DNA of 64,000 nucleotides, taken from positions 487,501 through 551,500 of the forward strand of contig NW_022145556.1 of assembly GCF_000002235.5 (NCBI RefSeq), written 5' to 3'. Numbering within the stretch: position 1 is the stretch's first letter; the number at the start of each line of letters is the position of its first letter. This document shows, piece after piece, positions 10,873-22,774 of this stretch. A program made the position numbers and the translations under genes. The notes below the pieces were generated by a model. The model was not told the origin of the DNA. It made no database searches and saw nothing but the letters and a program-made list of their open reading frames with translations. Origin of the DNA: Strongylocentrotus purpuratus. Taxonomy: Eukaryota > Echinodermata > Echinoidea > Camarodonta > Strongylocentrotidae.

Positions 10873-12130
10873 ATATTTGTTCAAGATAATTCAGAAATGA
10901 TTGTATTCTGAGCACAACATATCTATGAAAAGATGTTGATTTCAGTGATTTCAGTGTCAGCCTATTTTATACTTTATACTTTATAAGAAAAAACGAATAA
11001 AAGTAATTCAAATACTTACATATTGAATGCAGCGAGGAATAATGAAATAAATCAATGTGACCCAAAAAGATGATGTAGATGACTCTTCTTGTTGAATTGT
11101 AAGAGCAAGTGCAGTATATTTGAAGTTACAAGTAAATACCGTGTAAAACAAAAAAGTAAAAACATTAAGGTTGCAACTATTAGTATTTTCATGTTTATGT
11201 CTCATATTTCTGATTCTTGAATCTACAACCACAAAGTACACACATCGACAGTCAGGTGACGCCATCAGCGGTTGACAATTCTGACGTCATTCCTCTAGTC
11301 GGGAAGTAAACACGTTTTAATATTTATATTACAACACATATTTATATACTTTTTTCCGGTTAATGTTTGTGTTCCAACACAAGCTCTGTTTCATAAAGCT
11401 TGATATCAATAACGAATGCAAAAAATCTATTAGAAATTTGCTTTTATTTAGTAAATGCTAAAATTGTGTAGATTGTAAGAACTTATGTAATTTATAATTG
11501 ATAACAAGTTTTATGAAACGTTGCACATACCACATAACTACATCTGCTGTGTTATGTAATCGATCCATAAATTAAAATCCAATCGGTCATTGCGCATAAT
11601 ATAAGAGATAGTATGAGAAGAGATTATTTATTTGAATAACATTAATTGATCAAGGAAAGGAGCATTTGGTAAATCATTTTTTAATTCTGATTAAGTATTT
11701 GATTTTCATGGTAAGAGAACGGAGTTCATCTATAACCGTGGATGAAATTAAACGCAGTTTCAAAGAAGATGAATTGGAGGAAAACAATTTGCCTTTTTGA
11801 AAAATAATTTCCCCTGCATCTGCATTTTGTTAGGCTTTTCGTAAAAATCGATTAAGAGAAGAACAAAATACTGATTTGTTTCACTCTCCCCCCCCCCCCC
11901 CCAAAAAAAGGAAAACTGTCTTCTGCAGAAAAATCAACTACGAGTATCTCTAAAGGGTCTGAGAGTGACAACTACGGCAGGTTTTCTACCAAAATAAATT
12001 GTTTGGCAAATGATCTTGAACATTCAGTTTAAGTTTCGTTTGATTCTGTGAGAATTCATTTTTTTTTTAACCAGAACTCAAGTTTATTAGCATGGTGATG
12101 GTGAAAATCCTCGGAAAAGGTTAAGTAGGT
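10873..12130. other. Shared block, U1 copy
   Basis: No gene supported. It is equivalent to 30114-31860 (U2, interrupted) and 47200-48800 (U3), with landmarks TTTTTTCCGGTTAATGTTTG, AACACAAGCTCTGTTTCATA and ATCGATCCATAAATT. A minus frame at 11008-11265 is not kept open in the other units. Confidence 0.5.
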
Positions 12131-12189
12131 TAACAGTGAAGTAGTTTTTCGGGGGGGGGGGGGGCGTAGTACAAAATTTAAAACCTGTT

Positions 12190-12580
12190 CGTGTACTACT
12201 CGATTAGTCTATTCCAGCCGGACTACTATATCCACAGGGTTTGATAACCATTTCGTCTACTCATCTTTGGTCTAATGACAATATAGGCTACTTAACTATT
12301 TGGTCTAATTTCCATTTGGTCTTACCTCCATTATGTTTACTAACCATTTGCTCTAGTGTTCATTTAATCTAATTTCCAGTCCGTCCAATTTCCAATTTGT
12401 CTAATGCCCTTTATTGTCTTCTAACCATAAGACATAATGATCATTTGATGATTATACTTATTTATGATTGAATGATTATTAGACCATATGGATAGTAGAC
12501 GGGCTGGGTGTAGACCAAATGGAGATAGACCAATTGGGTAGTAGATGAACCGGTCGTAGACCAAACGGCAATAAACCCTA
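12190..12580. repeat. TTTGGTCTAAT / AGACCAAATGG inverted-word region, U1
   Basis: The left half carries many TTTGGTCTAAT or TTCGTCTAC words; the right half carries their inverse (GTAGACCAAATGGAGATAGA, CCAATTGGGTAGTAGA). Together they could form a long imperfect hairpin. Equivalents are at 33570-34050 and, truncated, 48845-49079. Confidence 0.65.
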
Positions 12581-12690
12581 CAAACTAGCCACAGACTTAC
12601 TTTGAAGCTGAGTCACGTCTTTCGGATTGTAGATCGGTCCCCACATGTAAATAGTCATATCTGATTGATAGACATCTGTAAAAACCGAGT

Positions 12691-12730
12691 TACAAACACA
12701 CACACACACACACACACGCACACACACACG
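12691..12730. repeat. CA microsatellite
   Basis: (CA)n with one interruption (ACGC). Confidence 0.95.
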
Positions 12731-12899
12731 ATAATAAAACAAAGAAAAGAAAGGGAAGAGATAGTTCTCAGTATCATATAATCATAGATTCTAGATAATA
12801 AGGTTTTGATATGGGTAAATGTTAATGAGGTGTAGAAAAGCGCCATGGACTCAATGTTCACATAACATCATCTTATAATCACAAACTCGTGATTTATTA

Positions 12900-14299
12900 T
12901 TTTACATCTTTTGCAGGGGTGTTGGCTATGATAGCTTTAACTCCTTTCATAATTTTAGCAGCATATTTATAATTTTCAGACCGATCTTGGCAAATCTTGA
13001 TTTTTTTTTACTTTGTTCATTTATTTGATTATTTATAATTTGCTTGTTGGAAAACTTGTGACCTTTATATCCAGCAAATTTGAAAATCTACCTTTCAATT
13101 TTACACTTGTCTGCAAATTAGGTCCGACATACCCATTCCGAATAATCTTACCTGACTTGCCTGTGCTTAAGAATTTGTATTGAATTTTATATTTTTTATA
13201 TTATCTTTATTAGAAAACTTCATTCACATGGTACATTTGTATTTTGTTTGAAAACTTGTAACCATTGTTTTTTTTTGTAATTCATTGTTATCCATTCCAC
13301 TTATGGTTATTTAGTATGTATGGTGTATGACCAGTTTTAAATCTTTTTTTAGTTTTCATTTTAAGATTTGCCCTTTCTAATTTAAGATAGGCAGTGACTA
13401 CCTATCTGAAATTATAAAATCGTATGTATCAAGTGTTCTGCCTTATAACAACGAGAACAACGACGAGAACAACAACAAGAACAAAAAGTACAAGGATAAA
13501 ACTAAAAGGATATCTGGTTCAAACCGGTCCAAAGGGTTTTCCCCTGATGTGACGTCAAGTATACACCCATTTGATATAGAAATCTCTATGATTGGACATA
13601 AAAGATATAACGAATCATCTTTTGGGCCAATCATCGTCTTACAACATCGGCATGTATGCAAATTAATGCCGGTGTGACAGCTATCTCGAGCTAGTGGTAC
13701 ATTGTACTTGTACATAATACCTAAAGCGCGCTAGCATGCCAAGCTAGCTCATTTCAAATCAAGCCGCACTTTGATCACAGTGGACAAGAGAAAAAGGCCG
13801 CGTAATATTTATACTTTCTGTCTTTCTATTTCATGGAGAGAAAATATAATATCGTGCTTGATACGAAAGATTTCGCCTTCTTGTAGTGCAGTTTCGCATT
13901 GTGAGAGATAATGTGATTCGTTAATTTTTACCATGTTCTGTAGACAGTGGAGACCTGGAATCTATACTTTGTGAAGATCTATTGACCTACACATAAATCT
14001 AAGTTGACTTGGATTTGGATTGCCATGGAGTTTTTGATAAAGACTTCTCACTTGTAACATGATAAAAGAAAAAGTTAGTATATCATTTAATTTTGAATAT
14101 CTTAGAGGAAGTTTTGTCATTCAATGAAAGAATACAGTAATAAAATAAATCGTTAACATATATATTTCAGATTTACTACGCTCAACGGCACAAATCCACA
14201 ATGACTTTATGTTAAAGTGAACGGTTGTTGAAGGTTGATGAAAAAACTGCGTAATTTGTGTATTAAATGTTACTTATCATATTCCATCTACTGTACTAA
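12900..14299. other. Intergenic shared block, U1
   Basis: No gene recognised. 12900-13640 matches U2 34080-34975 and 13945-14299 matches U3 49079-49430. A minus frame at 13443-13715 is open only partly in U2. Confidence 0.45.
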
Positions 14300-14562
14300 C
14301 CCCGGCCCCCCACTCAGTGTTATTTAGGGTACGCATATGCGTGTTCCAACAAACCCCACCTTTTCACCCAAAGTCAATACGGCTCGACCTTTTTCTTTTG
14401 TATACGAGCCTTTTTCAGCACCCCCCCCCCCCTTTCAGCAAAAGTCCGGTGTGTAAAGTCAATACGGGTCGACCTTTTTCTTTTGTTACGAAATGGACAT
14501 TTTGGCAACACGCATGGGGTCCGTCCGTTCTCGGAGAGGGGGGGGGGGGGGGGAGGCCGGGG
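14300..14562. mobile_element. 263-bp MITE with CCCCGGCC ends and (G)TACTAA target duplication
   Basis: The left end CCCCGGCCCCCC is matched by the right GAGGCCGGGG. U1 reads CTGTACTAA, element, TACTAA, CTCCCC; U3 at 49425-49441 reads GTACTAACTCCCC without it. The duplication is 6-7 bases. Inside, AGTCAATACGG(C/G)TCGACC with CTTTTTCTTTTGT occurs twice. A related, interrupted copy is at about 25706-26200. Confidence 0.85.
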
Positions 14563-14836
14563 TACTAACTCCCCATCATGCAAACAATCCTGAAGAAAAG
14601 TCTCAAACCAGAAAGATATTTATAGGTTTCATTGAGTTTGAAGGCATTAACGTGTAACCCCCTTTAACAGTACATTTTCACAACCGTTTTCCATGAAAAC
14701 ATGACGTAAAACAGGCGTTTAAAAATCTCATTTCTCTGTGACGATTTAGATTCACCTAAAATTAAATATAATTATAATAATATAGTTGGGAGAATTTAGG
14801 AATGGATCAGATCAGTTTTTTTCATCAGTATTATCA

Positions 14837-15110
14837 ATACACCAGTTTACAGTTGTATCAGTGCGCATGCGCAGACAGTTGACCTCGGGTCATTGGCCCC
14901 GGAACGGGGCCAATAACCTCTGACCTTTGGTATTTATGCGTAAATTAAGATTGCGCCCATGCAAATGATGATGTGCGCGCACAACGCAGCGCGTAGGGCA
15001 GTGATATTATCAAAATTTGCATGGGCGCAATCCTAATTTACGCATAAATACATGACCTCTAGGTCATTGGCTTTGTTTAAAATGGCGCACACAACTGTAA
15101 ACTGGTGTAT
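14837..15110. mobile_element. ~274-bp MITE with long inverted arms (TACACCAGTTTACAGTTGT)
   Basis: The left end TACACCAGTTTACAGTTGT is inverted at the right (ACAACTGTAAACTGGTGTA). A second pair, TTTATGCGTAAATTA and GATTGCGCCCATGCAAAT, is inverted at about 15017-15050. The third copy in U3 reads TTATCAATAATGGTCTC (49731-49747), with nothing inserted; U1 has TTATCAATA, element, TATAATGGTCTC, consistent with a TA-type target. A Tc1/mariner-like origin is plausible but unproven. Confidence 0.8.
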
Positions 15111-16737
15111 AATGGTCTCTATTCACTCAAACTCTAGAATTGAAGTCACTACCTTAGCACCATTGTCTCTCATCTAGTTGGGGGGGGGGGGGGGGGGGTA
15201 ATCATGGTAACAATATTTGAGAGGAATGTGTACAAGGGCAAATAGAGTACAGTTACATGTGCATGTATATTAAAGTGAATCAGAAGGGAGAGAGGGGGTT
15301 AAGGAAGAGAAAATAGTAAGAAAACAAATTTGAATACATGTAACTATGAATTCTCTGTGAAGATTGAACCAATTTACTCTATTCAATATGTTTCTTGTCA
15401 TTGTGATTACAGAGTATAATAGAGACCTGAAATGATATGCATTCTCTTCCAAATATGTTCATAGTATCGCTGCCGAAAATGTCTTTAAAACAAGAGTAGG
15501 GTACAAAGGTCCTAAACATTACTTACAAAATAATGTTATTTGAAATGGAAAAACTGCGAAATATGATAATAACAATATCAATTCTCTGTCATGTGATTAA
15601 ATAAACACAATTTGTTGATGTCATGGGACAGGTTCGAATCCTGTGAGATTCCGGTCAAATCGATCACTAAGAATCTTCTTTGGTGTCCATACATCATCAT
15701 TATTGTATTTGATCAAATTAATTTAAACCATTTAGGTTCTAAATCTCGTGCCGCAATCGTAGCATGGTGACATCTATGTATCACTAAACCTTCTATGCTT
15801 TATCCTGGCAGCTCTTACATGGAAACCTTTTAAAAAAACGCTCACTACACATAATTCAGTTTGGAAAAAGGAGTATTCATTCTGATTTATAAGTACAATG
15901 CTTTTGGCTCAACAGTCAAAACTACTCTTGAGCTAAACAGTGCGAGTCCCAAAGAAAGAAAGAAGAAGAAAGCGAACCCCGAAAAGAAACGATTATTGTG
16001 ATTTGTGAACTAACTATGCGCTTTTCTTAAAAATTGATATTTTGATAAATCCATACTCGCTTCGCCAAGCAACACGGTTATGAACTCAATGATCAATTCG
16101 TCCCATATTTTGGTAAAACAGTAAAAAGCTTAGTATTACATTGCATGTGAACATCACAACGATACATATGTATTATCAACAAAAATCACAAAACCTTCAT
16201 TATAATGACATCTTAATATAAATTTGCCTCATTATTTTGATTCTTTTCCAAAATATTGCAGTTTTGAAAAAAATGCAAATATCACAGTTCATAATAAATC
16301 ATATTGCAGAACAAATTAAATGAAAAGCAAGGGATTATAATATAGCTCATAGATTGTTTACAATAACCGTTTGATTTTGCAAAATTACAAAAAGTAAACT
16401 TCTCGTCAGCTTCTACACCAAAATTTACCAAAGTATCCTTCGTATATAATATTAAACATCTTGATTTGAAACCACCTAATGTTGATATATATTGTTAACT
16501 GAACTGGAATTAGACAGTACCGACCCCAAAGTTCATGGTTTACATTATTTTACTTTGTAATTTAGAAAAGATTGATAAATATGTGAACAGCCTAATTTTA
16601 TTTTCACCACAAAACTCGGTAAGGGTATGAATGAACCAGTTGTTTACTGTACATGTAATAATCATGGCTGCATACCGCTTTTTTTTTTTATCTGCTGGCA
16701 TGAGTTCCATGTTGATGCTTTATGCGAATTTAGAAAA
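14978..16737. repeat. 1.76-kb tandem duplication, first copy
   Basis: Starts inside the MITE (CGCACAACGCAGCGCGTAGG) and ends near TATGCGAATTTAGAAAA. The second copy is almost identical; the few visible differences are G-run length (18 versus 16 or so) and isolated bases. It contains a G run, a tRNA T-arm-like sequence (15628-15644) and no convincing gene. Confidence 0.9.
15628..15644 (+). other. tRNA T-arm-like sequence
   Basis: ACAGGTTCGAATCCTGT is a perfect T-stem and loop (5-bp stem, TTCGAAT loop) with a B-box. No matching D-arm, anticodon arm or acceptor 5' strand was found upstream, so it is a fragment, possibly of a SINE. Identical at 17384-17400 and 50261-50277. Confidence 0.4.
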
Positions 16738-18497
16738 CGCACAACGCAGCGCGTAGGGCAGTGATATTATCAAAATTTGCATGGGCGCAATCCTAATTTA
16801 CGCATAAATACATGACCTCTAGGTCATTGGCTTTGTTTAAAATGGCGCACACAACTGTAAACTGGTGTATAATGGTCTCTATTCACTCAAACTCTAGAAT
16901 TGAAGTCACTACCTTAGCACCATTGTCTCTCATCTAGTTGGGGGGGGGGGGGGGTAATCATGGTAACAATATTTGAGAGGAATGTGTACAAGGGCAAATA
17001 GAGTACAGTTACATGTGCATGTATATTAAAGTGAATCAGAAGGGAGAGAGGGGGTTAAGGAAGAGAAAATAGTAAGAAAACAAATTTGAATACATGTAAC
17101 TATGAATTCTCTGTGAAGATTGAACCAATTTACTCTATTCAATATGTTTCTTGTCATTGTGATTACAGAGTATAATAGAGACCTGAAATGATATGCATTC
17201 TCTTCCAAATATGTTCATAGTATCGCTGCCGAAAATGTCTTTAAAACAAGAGTAGGGTACAAAGGTCCTAAACATTACTTACAAAATAATGTTATTTGAA
17301 ATGGAAAAACTGCGAAATATGATAATAACAATATCAATTCTCTGTCATGTGATTAAATAAACACAATTTGTTGATGTCATGGGACAGGTTCGAATCCTGT
17401 GAGATTCCGGTCAAATCGATCACTAAGAATCTTCTTTGGTGTCCATACATCATCATTATTGTATTTGATCAAATTAATTTAAACCATTTAGGTTCTAAAT
17501 CTCGTGCCGCAATCGTAGCATGGTGACATCTATGTATCACTAAACCTTCTATGCTTTATCCTGGCAGCTCTTACATGGAAACCTTTTAAAAAAACGCTCA
17601 CTACACATAATTCAGTTTGGAAAAAGGAGTATTCATTCTGATTTATAAGTACAATGCTTTTGGCTCAACAGTCAAAACTACTCTTGAGCTAAACAGTGCG
17701 AGTCCCAAAGAAAGAAAGAAGAAGAAAGCGAACCCCGAAAAGAAACGATTATTGTGATTTGTGAACTAACTATGCGCTTTTCTTAAAAATTGATATTTTG
17801 ATAAATCCATACTCGCTTCGCCAAGCAACACGGTTATGAACTCAATGATAAATTCGTCCCATATTTTGGTAAAACAGTAAAAAGCTTAGTATTACATTGC
17901 ATGTGAACATCACAACGATACATATGTATTATCAACAAAAATCACAAAACCTTCATTATAATGACATCTTAATATAAATTTGCCTCATTATTTTGATTCT
18001 TTTCCAAAATATTGCAGTTTTGAAAAAAATTCAAATATCACAGTTCATAATAAATCATATTGCAGAACAAATTAAATGAAAAGCAAGGGATTATATTAAT
18101 ATAGCTCATAGATTGTTTACAATAACCGTTTGATTTTGCAAAATTACAAAAAGTAAACTTCTCGTCAGCTTCTACACCAAAATTTACCAAAGTATCCTTC
18201 GTATATAATATTAAACATCTTGATTTGAAACCACCTAATGTTGATATATATTGTTAACTGAACTGGAATTAGACAGTACCGACCCCAAAGTTCATGGTTT
18301 ACATTATTTTACTTTGTAATTTAGAAAAGATTGATAAATATGTGAACAGCCTAATTTTATTTTCACCACAAAACTCGGTAAGGGTATGAATGAACCAGTT
18401 GTTTACTGTACATGTAATAATCATGGCTGCATACCGCTTTTTTTTTTTTATCTGCTGGCATGAGTTCCATGTTGATGCTTTATGCGAATTTTGTCGG
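16738..18497. repeat. 1.76-kb tandem duplication, second copy
   Basis: Begins with CGCACAACGCAGCG at 16738, that is with the right part of the MITE only, and continues through TATGCGAATTTTGTCGG at 18481, where it rejoins the sequence also seen in U3 (51351). Near identity to 14978-16737 means a recent duplication or an assembly or haplotype artefact. Confidence 0.9.
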
Positions 18498-19023
18498 TTG
18501 GTTGGCAATGTAGCTTCGCTTCATATCAAGACAACAACAAAAATGGCAGCTGTAACCTCCAACATTGACTGTATATAAAATTATATTACATTTCTTGGGG
18601 GAAATTAGTTCGTCTTCTTTTTTAAACGGGTTCAGTGCGTTTAAAATTAGAATCAGAACAGTTCAAGGAGAATAAATCTGTTTGGGGAGGATTATTGGGT
18701 TTGGGGGGGGGGGAGACTCCATGCCCCTCCACGCCCCCTTCTAGAACCGCCATTGGTTTGAATCAGGGTGATCAATGAGAACTAGACACAGTGGTTGAAA
18801 CTTGTCGGTAAGAACTTTCATATATTCATATGTGATATAAAATCATGTCTTTCATAATAATTGGTGACACTGTAACACAAGTCATGTACTACCAGGAAGA
18901 TACAGAAGCAATTCTGAAGTACACCATAGTAACACTACATAATAATCACTATCACTTTTTACTGCACTGAGCAGAGATAATTCTATTGACTATAACATGA
19001 ACGGTCCTTAAATCCAGGAATAT
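18498..19023. other. Intergenic, shared with U3 51360-51920
   Basis: No gene. Contains a G run and CTAGAACCGCCA at about 18695-18755, a repeat-end-like motif. Confidence 0.45.
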
Positions 19024-19805
19024 ATTATAGTATTAATGACTGCTTTGAGAGAAATAGTTGTTTTATTACGCTCAAGGGAAGGTTAGAATTGTGCTATTCC
19101 CCGAGGCTTGCCGAGGGGAATAGCCCAATTGTAACCTTCCCGAGAGCGTATGAAAACAACTATTTCTCGAATATTAAAGCAGTCATTAATACTTTTATAT
19201 GCCGAAAAAAATAGACTAAAAAATGAAAAATTAAAAATATTTATCACTTTTGTCGAAGACGGGATTCGAACTCTTGCGTACAACAAGAGGTGTACCGAAA
19301 AGACCACTCGGCTATGGCCCGCCATTAATATGCTTGGCAGTTTTCTCCGATATATACATTAAAATGGATTGAAACCGGCTTCGCGTGTGATGAATGCTTC
19401 GCAAAAGCTTCATATACGGACTCTTCTTTTACTTTTGCAATGCATATTGGCACGAACTTAGATCAAGATCTATCGGCAGATGTTGTTTTTTTGTTTTTGG
19501 AAGTTTATTTTCGTCTTCATTTCAACAATGCAAGATAAAATTGTCGGTAAGATCGATCGAGATTCAATTGTATTGAAATTACCGACCAATCCTTCGCACA
19601 CATACGGCATCCTCCATCGCTCAAACCATTTTTTAACATGTAAACCTATGGGGTAACCATGGAGGCTGACCAACTTTTTTTAATAACCATGGTTATTAAA
19701 AATATTGAAATGTTTTATGCATGGTTACCGAGAATTTTACAGGAACAGTTGAAGTTTATGAATGCAATTCGACCAATCAGATGGCTGGATTTCTTAAGTG
19801 AGGTA
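19024..19805. mobile_element. ~780-bp insertion in U1 with long hairpin and tRNA-like sequence
   Basis: U3 runs CCAGGAATATATTCCTAAAT (51911-51930), whereas U1 has about 780 extra bases here. The left part is a hairpin (19029-19197): AGTATTAATGACTGCTTT and GAGAAATAGTTGTTTT are inverted on the right, with CTATTCCCCGAGG/CGAGGGGAATAG at the tip. A tRNA-like sequence follows, then AT-rich DNA with the palindrome AATAACCATGGTTATT (19681-19696). Confidence 0.6.
19257..19328 (-). tRNA. tRNA-like sequence (probable pseudogene or SINE head)
   Basis: On the minus strand: GGCCATAGCCGAGTGGTC (A-box TAGCCGAGTGG), then GCAAGAGTTCGAATCCCGTC (B-box GTTCGAATCC). Spacing suits a tRNA with a long variable arm (Leu/Ser type), but the acceptor stem does not pair well by eye and the anticodon arm is unclear. 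It sits inside the 780-bp insertion. Confidence 0.35.
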
Positions 19806-19982
19806 TATAATCCTAAATAATATATAACTGTCTATGTACATGTAATATCAGCTACATGTAGAAACACGCCACCCACCATGACTTGTATGTGTTGGGGGGG
19901 GGGGATATTTCTCCTTGTAGACAGACTATGTTACATACCGCGTGCGTATCGAGGCCAGTTTGAATAAAATTGTTATCAATAG

Positions 19983-20102
19983 TACATGGCCTTGAACTAA
20001 AAAATGGAAAAAGATATCATGATAGTGACAATAACGACCGCATTAGTAAGAATACTGTGGTGTTATCGTCAATGGGGAAACTGCGCAATCTAGAGTTAAA
20101 CT
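19983..20102 (+). other. Exon-like 120-bp sequence, U1
   Basis: Follows ATCAATAG and ends AACT before the perfect donor GTAAGTAT. One frame stays open: HGLELKNGKRYHDSDNNDRI, SKNTVVLSSMGKLRNLELN. It is identical over 120 bases to 52089-52208. No family recognised, no partner exon found; this may be chance. Confidence 0.2.
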
Positions 20103-20687
20103 GTAAGTATACATTTGGCTGATGTATCCCAGTTGCTGTTTTTGCTTTAGTTTTATGATAACAATCATCATGAGTTCCTTTCTACGTCCAGCTGTCTGCC
20201 GAATGTCATTTTAAAAGTGGGGTGGGGGAGGGGGGGGGGGGGCAAAAATTATATTGGACCATCTTCGGCGTGTTTTCTGGTTTTCTCGTGTTTGTTCCCG
20301 GATAGTCTCAAGACGCGCGGGTTCGGCCGCCTATGCCGGGTCTTTGTGTTTCTTTTGTCGGGGCTTGTTCGCTGCGCAATACCTATGTTGCTCGTTGCTA
20401 GGCCAGACAGACCTTGAGCTTGATCGGCCTACCAACGGCAGACTGATGTACGCTAAATGGATCTGGCGGGGGAGTGCTTGTGCTTGCCCAACAAAGCAGC
20501 AGTCGCCATATTGTGTCCAACTCGAAACGGATTGGCCAAACTATGTGTACAGATGGCTCTGATTCTGAGGTTACGAGGACGCCCTCGGATGATGGCAAAT
20601 CATTTACGCTTCAAAATAATACCTTGTAGCGATCGTAGTACTAGATGGGAACAAACATATTTACATGTGCATAGTAGAAATAGAGAT

Positions 20688-20772
20688 AGAGAGGGGGAGG
20701 GGAGGGAGGGGGAGAGAGAGAGAGAGAGGAGAGAAAGAGAGAGAGAAAGGGAGAGAGAGAGAGAGAGAGATA
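20688..20772. repeat. GA microsatellite, U1
   Basis: (GA)n with GGGAGG interruptions; equivalent at 54220-54306. Confidence 0.95.
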
Positions 20773-21249
20773 TGAGGTATATCTTGGTCCATTGCGAATG
20801 GTGTTTCTATTTGCTAGTTTGGCCATTATTGGTGTTGCACATAAGCTGCTAGAATACACACGATCATTCTATTTTCGTGTGATTTAATGCCGTTTTATTT
20901 CATTTCTGTGATGTTCACACAAATCAGATAAAGTTACAAGTGAGTGACGTTGATCAGGACAGCACAAGGGGGCGCTCTTTAACATGATACAGCGTTCTAG
21001 AATGAGTCTGTTGTTTCACGCAATAGATGGTGTTCTCCTGTTCTATTAGGTTCTCTTCATCAAGATCCTTTACCATAAGTAATGTAAATGTATAACTTTC
21101 GAATATTAATTATTCGCTCTCTAATTCTTACCAGATCAAAAATACGAAATCTTTAAACTAGATTCATAACTGGAAACGATTGATAGGAACATCATAATTG
21201 TAGATCTTGTCAGTTCTTTAACAGGATATGATATGTCGAGAACAAAAGG

Positions 21250-21325
21250 ATTGTCTCTCTCTTTCTCTCTCTCTCAATGTCTCTCTTTCTCTCTCTCTCT
21301 TTCTGTCCCTCTCTCTCTCATCCTC
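21250..21325. repeat. CT microsatellite, U1
   Basis: (TC)n; equivalents at 38063-38300 and 54838-54935. Serine/leucine-rich frames here are artefacts of the repeat. Confidence 0.95.
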
Positions 21326-22740
21326 CATCTTAAACAGATCTCTCGTTCTGTCCCCTGTTCTGTATATCACCTTCCTTCATTCTACGAACGATGTAAGTTT
21401 TCTTTTAAGCCACCCAAACTATTTCAACTAATCTTGTTTAATCTGCCCCCTGTCCTTTTTCTGCTCCCCTCCTTCTCTCCATTGATTCTTCCTTTTTTTT
21501 TCTCTCATTTGACTGTTTCCTTCCCTGCCACTTTGGTAAAACTGTATTTCTCTTTCTCTCGTTCTCGTTGTCCAATTTTAAGTTCTCAAAATATCTCTTA
21601 GCTGAAATCTTTAGGTTTTTATAATTCTTTGAGGTCAGAATTTAAGAGCCAGAATTAGAAACTATGTCATTATGCACCATCTGCAATTAAAGCTGAGTGA
21701 TTTCAGTTATTTAATTTATTTTAGCAATGAAATAAAGTGGGTCATTATCAATCAATTTCAATTTTTTTTTCATTGATTTTATTTATAAAAACTCCAATCC
21801 TTTTTGTTATGTTTTACATAACATAGGTTATACAAAACTGCAACATAATTACAACAAAACTTTGTTATCATTTGATAAACAAACATAACTACACACAATT
21901 ACATTGTTCATTATTTCCAAATGTATAGGACGAACATATATCACAATCACATAAAAAGATATAACCGCACCACACAGTTATTTCAACCCCAAAACTAAAA
22001 AAAGACTGAATATTTTGTTTATAAATATAAAAAATATTGAGTTTCATATTTCTCAACATATATTTATACAGAATTGGAATTTTGAGTTTTCTTTTTATTA
22101 AAACACGACTTAGAATTATCCAAACCTCCCCCTCCCTTCTACTTGTGTGGATAGGAAATGCATTCTGGTACAGGTTTCTTTACAATGTCAAAATGACTTA
22201 AGTTGTTGACTTCGTTCCACCTCTACCTCGCTCTCCCTTAATATCTTTATTAATCGATTAGTGAAATATTTGACAGTAAATGAAAGTACAGGTATATATA
22301 ACTGACATAATAAACATGATGAAGAAAAGGATGAACATTCAATAAATCAGGTATGGAAGAAAGTTCGATAAATATATACATGTATGCTTGCTTATAAAGA
22401 CTACGAATAAGAATAAATGACATTGTGACAGTACAGAAGAGTGGAAATGAGACGGACAAATATAAAACAGAGACGGAGAGAGAGGGGGAGAGATGGGAGA
22501 GATGAGGGGAAAGAGATGTAGGTAAATTTATGGACAATATCCATTTAATTTCCGATAAAAAGTAAGATCATTTGGGCCTTATAATACATCATCGGGTATC
22601 TCAAATTTAATTTTGTTTCTTGACTTTGGGAGGGGGACCTCATTCGAACCCACCCCTAGTGTATGCATTTCCCATCAATTTTTATATAAGTAGAGACGTT
22701 CGAGCAAACTCACGCTAAAAATTAGCACATTGATTTGTCT
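21326..22740. other. AT-rich intergenic block, U1
   Basis: No gene seen. Continues collinearly at 54936-56340 (U3) and in part 38300-39070 (U2). U2 lacks the stretch equivalent to about 21770-22240. Confidence 0.5.
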
Positions 22741-22774
22741 GCGTTACACGTGACCTCAAAAACCGTATTCGGAC

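Noticed and set aside
14978-18497. Two 1.76-kb direct repeats as long terminal repeats of a retroelement
   Set aside because: They abut directly with no internal region, no TG...CA ends, no primer-binding site and no coding sequence; it is a plain tandem duplication.
19257-19328. Functional tRNA gene
   Set aside because: A-box and B-box are present but the acceptor stem and anticodon arm do not fold convincingly by eye, so I list it only as tRNA-like.
20641-21601. Serine/leucine-rich and arginine/glutamate-rich open frames over GA and CT tracts (also 38023-38451, 54070-55121)
   Set aside because: They are translations of microsatellites, open in several frames at once, and are not conserved as protein between units.
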